In this document: positions 43,101 to 50,956 of the stretch, piece by piece
How positions within the stretch are numbered: position 1 is the first letter of the stretch
Layout of the letters: each line of letters opens with the position of its first letter
Assembly: GCA_045658985.1 (NCBI GenBank)
Contig: JAZOWC010000066.1
Span: 52,108-116,107, forward strand
From: RGIG3513 sp045658985
Lineage (GTDB): Bacteria > Bacillota > Clostridia > Oscillospirales > Butyricicoccaceae
Reading direction: 5' to 3'
DNA: 64,000 bases
Translations under genes and position numbers: made by a program
Notes under the pieces: model-generated
What the model saw: only the letters and a program-made list of their open reading frames with translations
Told to the model about the DNA's origin: nothing
Databases searched by the model: none

Positions 43101-46100
43101 GGGATCGTGATTGAGGGTCATAGCATCGTAGGTGACGAGGACAATTGCAGTGCCCTCACCTACTGCGGTGATCTTTCCGTTTTTGTCAACGGTTATTACG
43201 CTGTTGCTGGGCTGACCGTTTTCGTCCATTACGGTGTAGTAGAAGTCAGGCTCACAAACCTTGATACCGCCGTCCATCAGCCAGTCGGCGCATGCGCCCC
43301 AATACTGACGTACTGCAACAAGATTGAAGGTCTGACCGACCGCAAAATTCATGTAGCCCTGTGCGTTGACGTTCATAAGAAGATCGCCGACGTTTCTGCC
43401 GCGGTTGTTGTTTGTATCGCGGTCGATTGTGGTTCTTGTATTGTCGCCCGATTCAAGCTGCTCGAGAGTTACTGTAAGGGCGGTCTTTGCCGCGGTTTTC
43501 TCAACCGTGCCCGTGTAGGTAACGTACTGATCGCGGTTTACGTTATCTTCGGGAACGTATACTCTGTAAGTGTATACCTTGCCGTCCTCAAAAATAAAGG
43601 AGTAGGTCTTTGTGCCGGATGCGTAATCGGGCGCTGTGACCTCGATAGGCTCCATCCACACAGGCTGCATACCGTGGAATGCGGCAGCTTCACCCGCCTG
43701 CACCTCGGCAAAATAAGGAACGGTTATCTTGTATTCCTTCATAGCTGCCTTGACCGGGATCTCACCGTTTTGGGGGGTGTGATTGCTGACGGTAACCGCC
43801 TTGTACATATTGGAGTAGCTGCTGCCGGGAGTTACGGTGAGTGTGTAGCTTCCGCTTGCAAGAAGCAGATAGCTGTTGCCGTTGCCTACGGCTGCAGCAT
43901 TACCGTACTTGACGGCTACTGTTCCCTGCTCGTCCCTGTTCTCGCCCGCCATAACAACGTAATCGACCTTGACGAGTGTAAGAGTATTGTTCTCCTCGGA
44001 AACAGCTGTGTGCATACCCATACCGTCTGCATGCCATGCAACAGTCTTGATGTTGGTGGGCACCTTGACGGTGTATATGTTGTCCTCGTTTGTTGCGGTC
44101 AGCTCGTTACCCTCCTTGACCTCGTTCCAGTAGAAGGTGGGCTCAACTCCCTCGGGAGTGTTGACCGTCAAATCGTAGGTGGTGCTTGCGTTTGCAACAG
44201 TCAGGCTGACCGTGTATGTATCGGTGCTCACGGCACTCTTCTCGTCCACTGCGGTGAACACCAGAGTGTAGTCACCTGCAACATCTGTGCGGAAAGAGTA
44301 CACATTGTCCTGATCCACTGCTGCATTGGCTGCGGCACCGCCGTTTACCGCGACCTTCCAGCCGGTGATGGCTCCGTCAGGATCGAGGTCGGTGAAGATG
44401 CCATCAAGATCAAGAGTATATGCATTCTCAGCGGTAATGGATGCTTCCGCCTCTGTTGCATGACCCTCCGTAAGCACAGGCAGAGTGTTTGCAAGCTTGA
44501 AGATTATTCTGTAGGTAGTGTATTTATTGTTGTTTGCGGAAGGAGTGCTGTTGTAGAGATAGAATGTGAAAGTTGCCTCACCTGCGCTCAGGGTAATATC
44601 CTTCTGTGTAAACTTGTTTCCGACCGCTGTCGTTGAGGATGTTCCTGCGGTTGAGGTTTTGGTTGTGATAAAGGGCAAACCATCGGTCTGGGTAAGATCA
44701 AAGTATGCCTTGACCTTGCCGTTTGCCTCATAGCTGCGAGGCAGGTTGACAATAATATCGTCGCCCTCCATATATGCTGTCAGGCCCTCTATCTCATTGC
44801 CCGAAGCATCCCTGAACAGTACGTAGTTCAGTCCGCCATTGGAGGTTGTCACGCCAAAATACGCTCCGCTCTTGATAGCCGTAACCTCTACGGTAACGGT
44901 GGCAGTATCCGCACATTCGCCCACAACGTTGGCAGCTGCAAAGGTCAGAGTATGAGTACCCTCGACAAGGCTCACAAAGTTGTACTTTGAGCCCTCGATG
45001 AGGGTCTTTCCGCCTTCTTCTACCAGATAGTATTCGCTTGCTTTGGAGAAGAACTCCTTGAGATTAATCTCAACGCCAACACCGGCATAGGCCTCGCAGC
45101 TTGCCGATTCCTTGACTCTTGCAGGGGGCTCGGTAGGCGCTGCTCCCAGAGTGAAATTTATGGTGAAGGTCTTGGAGCCTTTTAACACGCTAACATAAGT
45201 GCCTGTCACAGTCATAGTTGCTGTGGCTCTGCCGTTTGTAATAGTTGCCGTGCCGGTATTGCCGCTGACCGTACATCCGTTGAGCAGAGTTCCGAATGCT
45301 ATACCGATCTCGGTGCCGTCAGCAGTCGCGCCGCCAAGAACGATATTGACGGTAGTACCGTCTTCGTAGGCATTGAGCACCTCTGCGCCGGTGATTGTAA
45401 TATCCTTGACCTTTGCATAATATCTGCTGCGGCTGTAGATAGTGTTATCGGTAATGTCGACAACGTTGTCAGCCACGGGAATCTCTGTACCCAGCGACAC
45501 CTCGGGATGCTCCTCAACCTTGACGGTTGCTATCTTGCTTGTGGCGTTCAGCTCACCGCAGCAAGCTACCGCATAATAATATGCAGTGCCTGCTGCATCG
45601 GTTGCGGGGGTATAGCTTGCGCCCGCTGCGCCCTCAATGGCAGTTGCACCCTCGGTGGACTTGGAGGTATTCCTGTACCACTGATAGGTGACTGCGTCAC
45701 CCTTGGACTGCTCGGCAGCAACGGTGAGTGCCGCTGCTGCGTCACCGACGTAGTAGCTGACCTCTGCTTCGCTGAGATCCTGAGTAATGGTCAGGGTCGC
45801 GGGCTGCTCGGGCTGCTCGGGCTGTTCGGGCTGGCTGCCTTCGCCCTCATCGCCGCCTGCGGAGCCGCCGTCAACGGTAGCGGTGACAGTCCATGTGCCT
45901 TGGCCTACGGGCCGTCCCTGAATTATTCCGAGCACTGTGAAGGTGCTGCTTGCACTTCCCGAGCTCAGGTCAAGGGACATGGAAACGGGCTGGGCTACCG
46001 CCTGCTGAAAGCCGACGGGAACACAGGTGGGTTTTACGGTAACCGTTCCGCTAACGTCGGTCAGCACCAGAGTCAGCGTGCCGTTCATACCGTCGGGTGT

Positions 46101-46259
46101 TGCCGTGGCGCTCTTGACAGTTGCACCGGTAACGACAAAACTGATGTTATAGTCGTCGCACTGTGCAGAGAGCTGAGGCTCTGCCGCAAAGACACCGACG
46201 GGCATAATGCCGGCCAGCATTGCAGCTGCCAGAAGCAAACTGAGTAATTTCTTTTTCAT
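40134..46259 (-). CDS. Giant multidomain SLH surface protein (2041 residues)
   Basis: A signal peptide occupies about 1-25 (LLAAAMLAGIMPVGVFA). The body contains Ig-like and cadherin-like beta modules. Three bacterial Ig-like group 3 copies (about 1370-1595) share the LEVTAPPTK..DxxGMVIT pattern. A (Asp-Thr-Pro)n hinge spans about 1602-1643. A domain at about 1650-1760 includes YDENNDGIYTIDEALMALHR, and three SLH domains (about 1865-2041) anchor it to the wall. No enzyme signature was recognised. AAGGAGG lies before the ATG at 46259. It follows a cobalamin riboswitch and a YezD-like gene and precedes the ECF operon, so it may bind corrinoid complexes or a B12-bearing partner; adhesin is the alternative. 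Confidence 0.85.
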   Translation of the reverse strand: MKKKLLSLLLAAAMLAGIMPVGVFAAEPQLSAQCDDYNISFVVTGATVKSATATPDGMNGTLTLVLTDVSGTVTVKPTCVPVGFQQAVAQPVSMSLDLSSGSASSTFTVLGIIQGRPVGQGTWTVTATVDGGSAGGDEGEGSQPEQPEQPEQPATLTITQDLSEAEVSYYVGDAAAALTVAAEQSKGDAVTYQWYRNTSKSTEGATAIEGAAGASYTPATDAAGTAYYYAVACCGELNATSKIATVKVEEHPEVSLGTEIPVADNVVDITDNTIYSRSRYYAKVKDITITGAEVLNAYEDGTTVNIVLGGATADGTEIGIAFGTLLNGCTVSGNTGTATITNGRATATMTVTGTYVSVLKGSKTFTINFTLGAAPTEPPARVKESASCEAYAGVGVEINLKEFFSKASEYYLVEEGGKTLIEGSKYNFVSLVEGTHTLTFAAANVVGECADTATVTVEVTAIKSGAYFGVTTSNGGLNYVLFRDASGNEIEGLTAYMEGDDIIVNLPRSYEANGKVKAYFDLTQTDGLPFITTKTSTAGTSSTTAVGNKFTQKDITLSAGEATFTFYLYNSTPSANNNKYTTYRIIFKLANTLPVLTEGHATEAEASITAENAYTLDLDGIFTDLDPDGAITGWKVAVNGGAAANAAVDQDNVYSFRTDVAGDYTLVFTAVDEKSAVSTDTYTVSLTVANASTTYDLTVNTPEGVEPTFYWNEVKEGNELTATNEDNIYTVKVPTNIKTVAWHADGMGMHTAVSEENNTLTLVKVDYVVMAGENRDEQGTVAVKYGNAAAVGNGNSYLLLASGSYTLTVTPGSSYSNMYKAVTVSNHTPQNGEIPVKAAMKEYKITVPYFAEVQAGEAAAFHGMQPVWMEPIEVTAPDYASGTKTYSFIFEDGKVYTYRVYVPEDNVNRDQYVTYTGTVEKTAAKTALTVTLEQLESGDNTRTTIDRDTNNNRGRNVGDLLMNVNAQGYMNFAVGQTFNLVAVRQYWGACADWLMDGGIKVCEPDFYYTVMDENGQPSNSVITVDKNGKITAVGEGTAIVLVTYDAMTLNHDPSLSEGAVTGYPSTPNDFHGAIWPENTGVMVVTVGAEDSGIVTGMTVNEDKVTKDKQAGKALDAEFDVIYFIGESGSYTFTPGTDGVSVSVANSTVTETAMTFGGFAAIEANDDGSFSVPLKHGRNIVKLEKDGKATYQVITAKKMTVTVNGVPLEEATVAPGDTVKIEIDGLFNPVNRTSVYNSSAAVIYTQVSGWEGKLAGNTRSDMGEYEFASTPAKRVIEHFVNAGVASGGYANSNVTKGDVLTVPADFSEEYFTLSNGSFNIGGFSRHMIGQHRETLGKSYNFSGSSDNLLSYFGVLPDIAIRIATIESIEITTLPTKTEYAQGDVFDPTGMVVTATYAGGATGVLKSYTYDKIPFGEAGEMQVAITASGGATATVTVTVTEVTLDKLEVTAPPTKSLYYIGQTFDKAGMVITAVYSDGSRKEITDYTLSAEMITKGTAAITVTYGSKSVDVPVTVSLIEKLEVTAPPTKTEYVEGERFDAEGMVITVTYTDGTTAQLTSYVYTPSGKLTTADTAITVTYHGEEGAANLQPVTVNITVTPVQQGGDTPDTPDTPDTPDTPDTPDTPDTPDTPDTPDTPDTPDTPDTPEVPEAKGITAYMTFIDFGSIVAERTPVKVYDENNDGIYTIDEALMALHRDCFYGQESGYASKNGWITKFWGDSVATLVYSHNYKWVFSTEQTIANGDSISVMNGQDDVFYSDLLTWFDQPGYNATLNATKTFKVNGINLMQSTESFDAVYAPAGATVTVRDMMGNVTATTTVGEDGRFALTFKAVGTYVVTVSGIASYDNYDDAPVGPCTCTVTVTDEKRAEVVFDDVKTTDYFYNAVSWAYGKGITTGTSYTTFSPDDSCTRAQMITLLWRAFGQPEAKNTTCAFTDVSEDAYYYDAVLWAVEKGITTGTSATTFSPDAVCTRAEVVTFMFRTTGFNKVTAQHGFADVAPDAYYASAVSWAYIFGITNGTSATTFSPDAVCTRAQAVTFLYRYRGK
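41329..41454 (-). repeat. Fourteen 9-base repeats coding a Asp-Thr-Pro hinge
   Basis: Fourteen consecutive 9-base units (ggWgtRtcg on the plus strand) encode a run of DTP tripeptides between the Ig-like region and the C-terminal modules. Synonymous changes between units show the run is not newly expanded, although its length may still vary among strains. Confidence 0.9.
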
Positions 46260-46408
46260 TCGGGATATCCTCCTTGTATGAATTGTTTCCCAAAAACTAT
46301 CTCCAAAAAAGCAAAAAAGCCCCACAAACGCTGCAACTTTAACATCAGCGAATGTTGGACTTCGGTTCTTCCGTTAATCCGGCCTCACAGCCTGTTTAAT
46401 TGTTTTGA

Positions 46409-46573
46409 TTATTTGAGGGGTATACTCTTTCTGATCTCGTCTACATGGATGGGCTTGCCGGCTTTTACGGTCACGGTCAGCTGTCCGTAATCCAGCGTGC
46501 GGATCATCTCGACAAGCTGCCACTCACGGTCGGACAGCCTTGCCTCCCGATATTCTTCTTTTGGCTTTTCCAT
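46409..46573 (-). CDS. YezD-like (DUF2292) small protein, 54 residues
   Basis: The frame encodes MEKPKEEYREARLSDREWQL, then MIRTLDYGQLTVTVKAGK and PIHVDEIRKSIPLK. This matches the YezD/DUF2292 pattern of a short helix followed by DYG.v.vtv..GkPv.v.ei.KSi. GGGAGGTG lies 5-6 bases before the ATG. It is the first gene after the cobalamin riboswitch and about 150 bases before the giant SLH gene. The function of YezD is unknown; in other bacteria the family is often linked with sulfur metabolism genes, from memory of family context rather than anything visible here. Confidence 0.8.
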   Translation of the reverse strand: MEKPKEEYREARLSDREWQLVEMIRTLDYGQLTVTVKAGKPIHVDEIRKSIPLK

Positions 46574-46643
46574 GCATTCACCTCCCGAGGTTCAAAATTT
46601 TTTGGGCAAATTTGCTTTTTTATGATACTTATATATTGCGCAA

Positions 46644-46675
46644 CAAAAAAGTGCTCACACCTGCCGTGTGAGCAC
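46644..46675 (-). terminator. Terminator of the cobalamin riboswitch
   Basis: GTGCTCACAC and GTGTGAGCAC form a 10-bp stem followed by TTTTTTG on the minus strand, directly downstream of the aptamer. Confidence 0.88.
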
Positions 46676-46689
46676 AAAAATCTCTCTCA

Positions 46690-46835
46690 ATTTACATCCA
46701 GTGACGGCAGATGCTCCAAACATCCCGACGTGTCTGACTTATCCTCTCAAAGGAGGCATCACAGTGACCGACTCGCGGGGAATCTCACCCCATTCCGTAT
46801 CCGGCAAACCGGAAGGATGTCTGTCTTATTCTTTT
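46690..46835 (-). ncRNA. Cobalamin riboswitch
   Basis: The minus strand has a P3-like TCCGG..CCGGA stem, GGAATGGGGTGAGATTCCCC (the GGTGnnAnTCC core), CGGTCACTGTGATG (the CACTGT element) and AAGTCAGACAC (B12-box-like), in the canonical order. A terminator follows at 46644-46675 and a strong promoter precedes it at 46845-46873. It should switch off the YezD-like gene and the giant SLH protein when adenosyl- or other cobalamin is abundant. Confidence 0.88.
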
Positions 46836-46844
46836 ATCATTGCC

Positions 46845-46873
46845 ATTTTAGCATAACGCTGCGCTATTTTCAA
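46845..46873 (-). promoter_or_regulatory. Promoter of the cobalamin-riboswitch transcript
   Basis: On the minus strand TTGAAA and TAAAAT have a 17-base spacer, and transcription would begin a few bases before the aptamer. Confidence 0.8.
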
Positions 46874-46975
46874 GAGTATTTGCATTATTGCTCAATATTT
46901 TCATCGGATTTTCACGATAACCCGGGCAAAACTCCCCGCGCAAAACAGTCTGTTTCACCGCGCAAACCCGAAAAA

Positions 46976-47004
46976 TTGCATTTTGCGCGCGCCTGTGCTA
47001 TAAT
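46976..47004 (+). promoter_or_regulatory. Promoter for the tyrosine phosphatase gene
   Basis: TTGCAT and TATAAT with a 17-base spacer. Confidence 0.75.
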
Positions 47005-47033
47005 CCAACCAACGAAAGGGAGGTTTTTTGCCC

Positions 47034-47498
47034 ATGATAAAGGTGCTTTTTGTTTGCCACGGCAATATTTGCCGCAGTACGATGGCTCAGAGTGTTTTTG
47101 CGCATATGGTGCAGCAGCAGGGACTCACAGACAGCTTTGTGATTGATTCGGCGGCAACCAGCCGTGAGGAGATCGGCAATCCGCCCCATTACGGCACGGC
47201 AGCCAAGCTGCGGGAGGTCAATATTCCCCTCATCCCCCATCGGGCGCGGCAGGTAACGCAGTCCGATTACCGCGAGTTTGACTACCTGATATGCATGGAC
47301 CGCAACAACATCCGCAATCTGCGTGCTATGGTCTCGAGCGACCCCGACGGCAAGATATACAAGTTCCTCAGCTTTGCCTCCCTCGACCGCGATATTGCAG
47401 ACCCGTGGTACACGGGCAACTTTGACGAGACCTATGACGATATATGCATTGGATGCAGAGGATTTTTGGACTACCTGCGCGCAAAAGGCGAGGTATAA
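47034..47498 (+). CDS. Low molecular weight protein-tyrosine phosphatase
   Basis: A 154-residue enzyme with the P-loop CHGNICRS (Cys10-type nucleophile and Arg) near the start and the general-acid loop DPWYTGNFDETYDDI near the end. Such phosphatases act on phosphotyrosine or phosphoarginine in Gram-positives; the target is unknown. GGGAGG lies about 9 bases before the ATG at 47034; an in-frame TTG two codons earlier is less likely. It is a single-gene unit ending at the terminator 47551-47592. Confidence 0.92.
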   Translation: MIKVLFVCHGNICRSTMAQSVFAHMVQQQGLTDSFVIDSAATSREEIGNPPHYGTAAKLREVNIPLIPHRARQVTQSDYREFDYLICMDRNNIRNLRAMVSSDPDGKIYKFLSFASLDRDIADPWYTGNFDETYDDICIGCRGFLDYLRAKGEV

Positions 47499-47550
47499 TC
47501 CCCATCGCCCCCTCCCCCACCGCAAAACAAATGCATACAGGTATAATAAA

Positions 47551-47592
47551 CACCGCCTTGGCGAAATCCTCGCAAAGGCGGTGTTTCTATTT
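47551..47592. terminator. Bidirectional terminator
   Basis: CACCGCCTT and AAGGCGGTG with a long loop, followed by TTTCTATTTTT, between the phosphatase and the end of the Rnf operon. Confidence 0.7.
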
Positions 47593-48087
47593 TTATTTGA
47601 TTTTTACGTCTACGCGTTTGATCATTATGGCTGAGATAACGCCGATGGCGATACCTGCCAGTGTGCCCGAGATGAGCAGGAAGGGCGCGTAGTAGGTCAG
47701 CAGGTTGGTTTCCATTATGATGCACGCCATACCGATCTGCGCCATATTGTGCATCACGCCGCCCGCAACGCTGACTGCGGCGGTGGAGAATACTTTTACG
47801 CGCATCAGCAGTACCATCACGACAAAGCTCACTGCGGCGCCTGCGAGGCTGTATGCGATGCTGACGCCGTTGCCAAAGAGGATTCCTACCAGCAAAACGC
47901 GGACAAAGGATATTACCGCTGCGTATTTCCAGCCTAATTTATACAGTGCGTATATAACCACTATATTTGTCAGGCCGATTTTTACGCCCGGGATGGCTAC
48001 GAATGCGGGGATCTGACTCTCGACAAATGAGAGGATCATAGCCAGCGACACGCTCAGTGCCGCCAGAGACAGCTTTGATGCTTTCAA
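47593..48087 (-). CDS. Gx transporter / HepT-like membrane protein
   Basis: A 164-residue protein with five or so membrane helices resembling the heptaprenyl diphosphate synthase component I (HepT/Gx transporter) family, an ECF S-component-like fold. Typical stretches are VAIPGVKIGLTNIVVIYALY and GNGVSIAYSLAGA. In many Clostridia it follows a NusG-II protein next to Rnf or ApbE genes, as here. The function may be uptake of a flavin, quinone or isoprenoid precursor; this is unproven. The TTG at 48087 has AAGGAGG upstream; no ATG fits. Confidence 0.82.
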   Translation of the reverse strand: MKASKLSLAALSVSLAMILSFVESQIPAFVAIPGVKIGLTNIVVIYALYKLGWKYAAVISFVRVLLVGILFGNGVSIAYSLAGAAVSFVVMVLLMRVKVFSTAAVSVAGGVMHNMAQIGMACIIMETNLLTYYAPFLLISGTLAGIAIGVISAIMIKRVDVKIK

Positions 48088-48109
48088 ATCTTGATCCTCC
48101 TTTGGTAGT

Positions 48110-48487
48110 TCAGCTGATGAGATCAATATCGTCGCTTTCGCCGCCCACCACCTCAACCACAAGCAGATTGGGCTTGCAGGTTATCATCTGGCCGTTTTTC
48201 CAGATTTTGCCGTGTTCGGTGCACACGTCACCACCGGTTTTGGGGCAGTCAGCTTCGATCATCCAGGCTTTGCCGTCCTCGATCTTGAGGACGTTGGTGC
48301 CGCCGTTGAGGGTATGGACGCCGTCAATATTCAGGCTGTAACGGGCGATCTCATCGCCTTTGACCGAGACGGTCACGGCAGCGCCCGGACCTTTGCCCAG
48401 CCGAAATACCAGCAGCAGCACCACTCCAAGCACCAGAAGAAAGCCGATAAGGGCGATATCCCAGATATGCTTTTTGGCTTTGTTCAT
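48110..48487 (-). CDS. NusG domain II-containing protein
   Basis: A 125-residue protein with an N-terminal membrane helix (about 10-29) and an outside NusG-II-like beta domain. The Cys-bearing segment EADCPKTGGDVCTEHGKIWK and the closing PNLLVVEVVGG are typical. Family members accompany ApbE/Rnf and HepT-like genes in Firmicutes; their role is unknown. Its start overlaps the RnfA stop codon by one base, so it belongs to the Rnf operon. Confidence 0.85.
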   Translation of the reverse strand: MNKAKKHIWDIALIGFLLVLGVVLLLVFRLGKGPGAAVTVSVKGDEIARYSLNIDGVHTLNGGTNVLKIEDGKAWMIEADCPKTGGDVCTEHGKIWKNGQMITCKPNLLVVEVVGGESDDIDLIS

Positions 48488-49041
48488 CAGAATGCGAACA
48501 GGGTGAGTGCCAGAATGGATGCGGCCATCAGGTAGATGGGCAGGCCGCGGAAGGCTGCGGGAACGTATTTCTCATTGATCTTGGCGCGGATGCCGCAGAA
48601 GAGCACCATTGCCAGAGTGAAGCCGATGCCGACGGCAGCCGAGGACACCAGAGCCTGCACAAAGCTATAGCCTGCACCTGCGTTGTTGACCGCTACGCCC
48701 AGCACGGCGCTGTTGAGAGCCAGCAGGGGGAATGCCAGACCCAGAGGCTTCTTGAAGATAACCTTGACGATAGCGCCTACTGCTCCTGCCACGGCAAGGA
48801 TCAGTGCGGTAAAGATCAGGGGCTGCAGGTAAGCGGCTTTGAGAGTATCGAGGACAAAGGTGTCCACCAGCCAGCAGAGGATGCCCGACAGAACCATAAC
48901 CACGGTGACGCCTGCGCCCATAGCGGCGGATTTTTTGGTATCACGGGCGCCGCCCAGCAGGGTGCTTACGCCCAAAAAGCTCTGGAGGGCATAGTTATTG
49001 AGCAGAACGCCGCCCATCAGGATAGCAAACAGTTCTTTCAT
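48487..49041 (-). CDS. rnfA: Rnf complex membrane subunit RnfA
   Basis: A 184-residue, six-helix protein of the RnfA/NqrE family, part of the ferredoxin:NAD+ oxidoreductase that pumps Na+ or H+. It shows LLNNYALQSFLGVSTLLGGA (with the variant start of the inverted repeat) and PLGLAFPLLALNSAVLGVAV. Length is slightly below the usual 190. It is last of the Rnf genes here; rnfB, which usually follows, is missing. Confidence 0.88.
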   Translation of the reverse strand: MKELFAILMGGVLLNNYALQSFLGVSTLLGGARDTKKSAAMGAGVTVVMVLSGILCWLVDTFVLDTLKAAYLQPLIFTALILAVAGAVGAIVKVIFKKPLGLAFPLLALNSAVLGVAVNNAGAGYSFVQALVSSAAVGIGFTLAMVLFCGIRAKINEKYVPAAFRGLPIYLMAASILALTLFAF

Positions 49042-49694
49042 TATATTGCACCCTCCTCACTGTTGCAGCAGGGCAGGCCGGCTGCAGCGGTTGCCTGAGA
49101 GCAGACACAGGTCTTTTCTCTCGTAAAAACTTTGGATACTGCGCCGGCGATTATGCTGAACACGATGAATCCGCCGGGAGCTTTGAGCAGAATGGGGATC
49201 TTGTATGCGCTGAGGAAGGACAGCTCGAAACCTGCAACGGTTGCGTTGCCAAAGATCTCTCTCACTGCGCCCATAAATGCCAGCACGACGATGAAGAACA
49301 CACCGGTCTTGAGTGCGCTGAGAGCGGCTTTGCCCACGCCTGCATCAACGGCGGCTTCACCGTTGGCAAACACAAGCAGGTCAACAGCGGCAACGGTCAG
49401 GTAGATGCCCATCATCTGATAGGTATCGGGCAGGAATGCCTGCATGACCATCTGCACGAGGGTAACGAAGCCTGCGATAACGATGACGGATACGGGGAGG
49501 AATGCGCCGCGGGAGATGAACTTCCTCAGTGCGGCGATGACTACGCCCGACAGAACCATAACTGCCAGTGCGGCAACGCCCATGCCCAGTGCGCCGAACA
49601 GAGTTGTTGTTGCGCCCAGAGCGGGGCAGGCGCCGAGGAAGAGAATAAGCACGGGGTTGGTGGCCAGTACGTCAGTAATTTTGCTGCAGCTCAT
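49041..49694 (-). CDS. rnfE: Rnf complex membrane subunit RnfE
   Basis: A 217-residue protein of the RnfE/NqrD family, paralogous to RnfA. The N-terminus ATNPVLILFLGACPALGATT and the AFLPDTYQMMGIYLTVAAV segment are family-typical. It ends with a cytoplasmic tail containing three Cys (CVCSQATAAAGLPCC), which is unusual. Start and stop touch the neighbouring rnfG and rnfA genes, so translation is coupled. Confidence 0.9.
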   Translation of the reverse strand: MSCSKITDVLATNPVLILFLGACPALGATTTLFGALGMGVAALAVMVLSGVVIAALRKFISRGAFLPVSVIVIAGFVTLVQMVMQAFLPDTYQMMGIYLTVAAVDLLVFANGEAAVDAGVGKAALSALKTGVFFIVVLAFMGAVREIFGNATVAGFELSFLSAYKIPILLKAPGGFIVFSIIAGAVSKVFTREKTCVCSQATAAAGLPCCNSEEGAI

Positions 49695-50956
49695 CAGTTG
49701 GCGCCTCCTTTCTGTGCCGAGTATACGGCAAAAATATCGTCGGTTGCTTGTTTGACCGAATCAGCGGTGTAGGTAGCGCCTGCGATGGCTGCGATCTCAC
49801 CGTTGAAGGTATCCTGAGTCAGACCCTTGAAGCCTGCTTTGTAGCTTGCGGGGTCGAGGGTGTAGCTGTGGTAATACTCTGCGTCAAAGATCAGGGTATC
49901 AACGTTCATACCCACGATTGCGCCCTCTGCGTCAACTACGTAGTAGACACCCATGACCTTGTTGTCGTAGCCGTAGGTGCGGGCGACCATACCGTAGTAG
50001 GTGGCGCCGTCCTTCTGCAGGGTGTACAGATTGGTGACCGAGTTGAAGCTTTCGGGCAGCTCGGCTGCGGTGACGGTTGCGCCCTCAAGCAGAGCGGTCA
50101 GGCGGAGAGTATCGCGGTCGAGGGTGTTTGCGGGGCTGCCGAGTGTATGAGCCTTGGCGCTGTCGGCGATAGAAGCATACTGTGCGGTGACGTCTGCGCC
50201 CTCGGTGTTGTAGACCTTGGCTTTTCCGCTTGCGTTGGTGACTGCCAGCAGGGTCTGCTCGCCGTCTTTGACGATATAGCCGAAGCCGGAGCCGTTCTTG
50301 CTCTTGAGGATCTTGGCGAATGTGCCGTCGCCGTCCAGCTCATCGTACTGAGCGATGCCGCTGCCGTTGACCAGACCGCTGTGGACGGTGGGAACAAGCT
50401 CGAGCAGAAGCTGCTCGTCGGTCTTGACGCCTGCGGTCATCAGACCGTTGGCAACCAGCAGGTTCATACCGTCGGCAACTGCGTCACGGAATGCTTTGGA
50501 GGAGTAGGTGCAGCCTGCCACCAGCTGAACGCCTGCCAGAGTGGAGTCCTGACCTACGAAGGTGTCGGGGTAGCCTGCGCCGAAGTCCTTGCTCTCGGGA
50601 TAATCATCGAGGCTGATGCCCACGATCTTGCCCTCGCTGTCAACGCCGAAGCTCAGCTTGATGGCGTTGCCGGTGTAGCCCTTGGTGGTGGACATATTGA
50701 GCACATAGCCCGCGCCCGAGGTCTCCTTGTGGACACTAACCAGAGTGTCGGGGAGATCGGTGAGGGTGCTCAGGTCGACTTCTTCAAAGCCTTTGCCGCC
50801 GGGGAAGACTTTGGCCAGAGCGCCGCTGGCGCGGGAGGCTTCGTTCTTCTCGATAATGGGACCGGTGACAAAATTAAGTCCTACAGCTGCTGCCGAAAAC
50901 ACGATCAGCAGTGCAAAAATAAGGACAAAGGTTGTGATACACTGTTTTTTGGCCAT
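49694..50956 (-). CDS. rnfG: RnfG with two FMN-binding domains
   Basis: A 420-residue protein, about twice the usual length of RnfG (about 190-210). It starts with one membrane helix (LIFALLIVFSAAAVGLNFV). It has an FMN_bind module at about 60-165 whose flavin site reads AGCTYSSKAF, a spacer, and a second FMN_bind-like module at about 305-415 with the site AGATYTADSV. Thr in each would carry FMN through a phosphoester made by ApbE, whose gene lies upstream. A doubled RnfG could extend the outward flavin chain. All Rnf gene ends overlap or touch. Confidence 0.87.
   Translation of the reverse strand: MAKKQCITTFVLIFALLIVFSAAAVGLNFVTGPIIEKNEASRASGALAKVFPGGKGFEEVDLSTLTDLPDTLVSVHKETSGAGYVLNMSTTKGYTGNAIKLSFGVDSEGKIVGISLDDYPESKDFGAGYPDTFVGQDSTLAGVQLVAGCTYSSKAFRDAVADGMNLLVANGLMTAGVKTDEQLLLELVPTVHSGLVNGSGIAQYDELDGDGTFAKILKSKNGSGFGYIVKDGEQTLLAVTNASGKAKVYNTEGADVTAQYASIADSAKAHTLGSPANTLDRDTLRLTALLEGATVTAAELPESFNSVTNLYTLQKDGATYYGMVARTYGYDNKVMGVYYVVDAEGAIVGMNVDTLIFDAEYYHSYTLDPASYKAGFKGLTQDTFNGEIAAIAGATYTADSVKQATDDIFAVYSAQKGGAN

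Noticed and set aside
42270..44636. A 788-codon open frame on the plus strand
   Set aside because: It lies antisense to the giant SLH gene, has no ribosome site, and its product shows no domain; it reflects the codon bias of the real gene.
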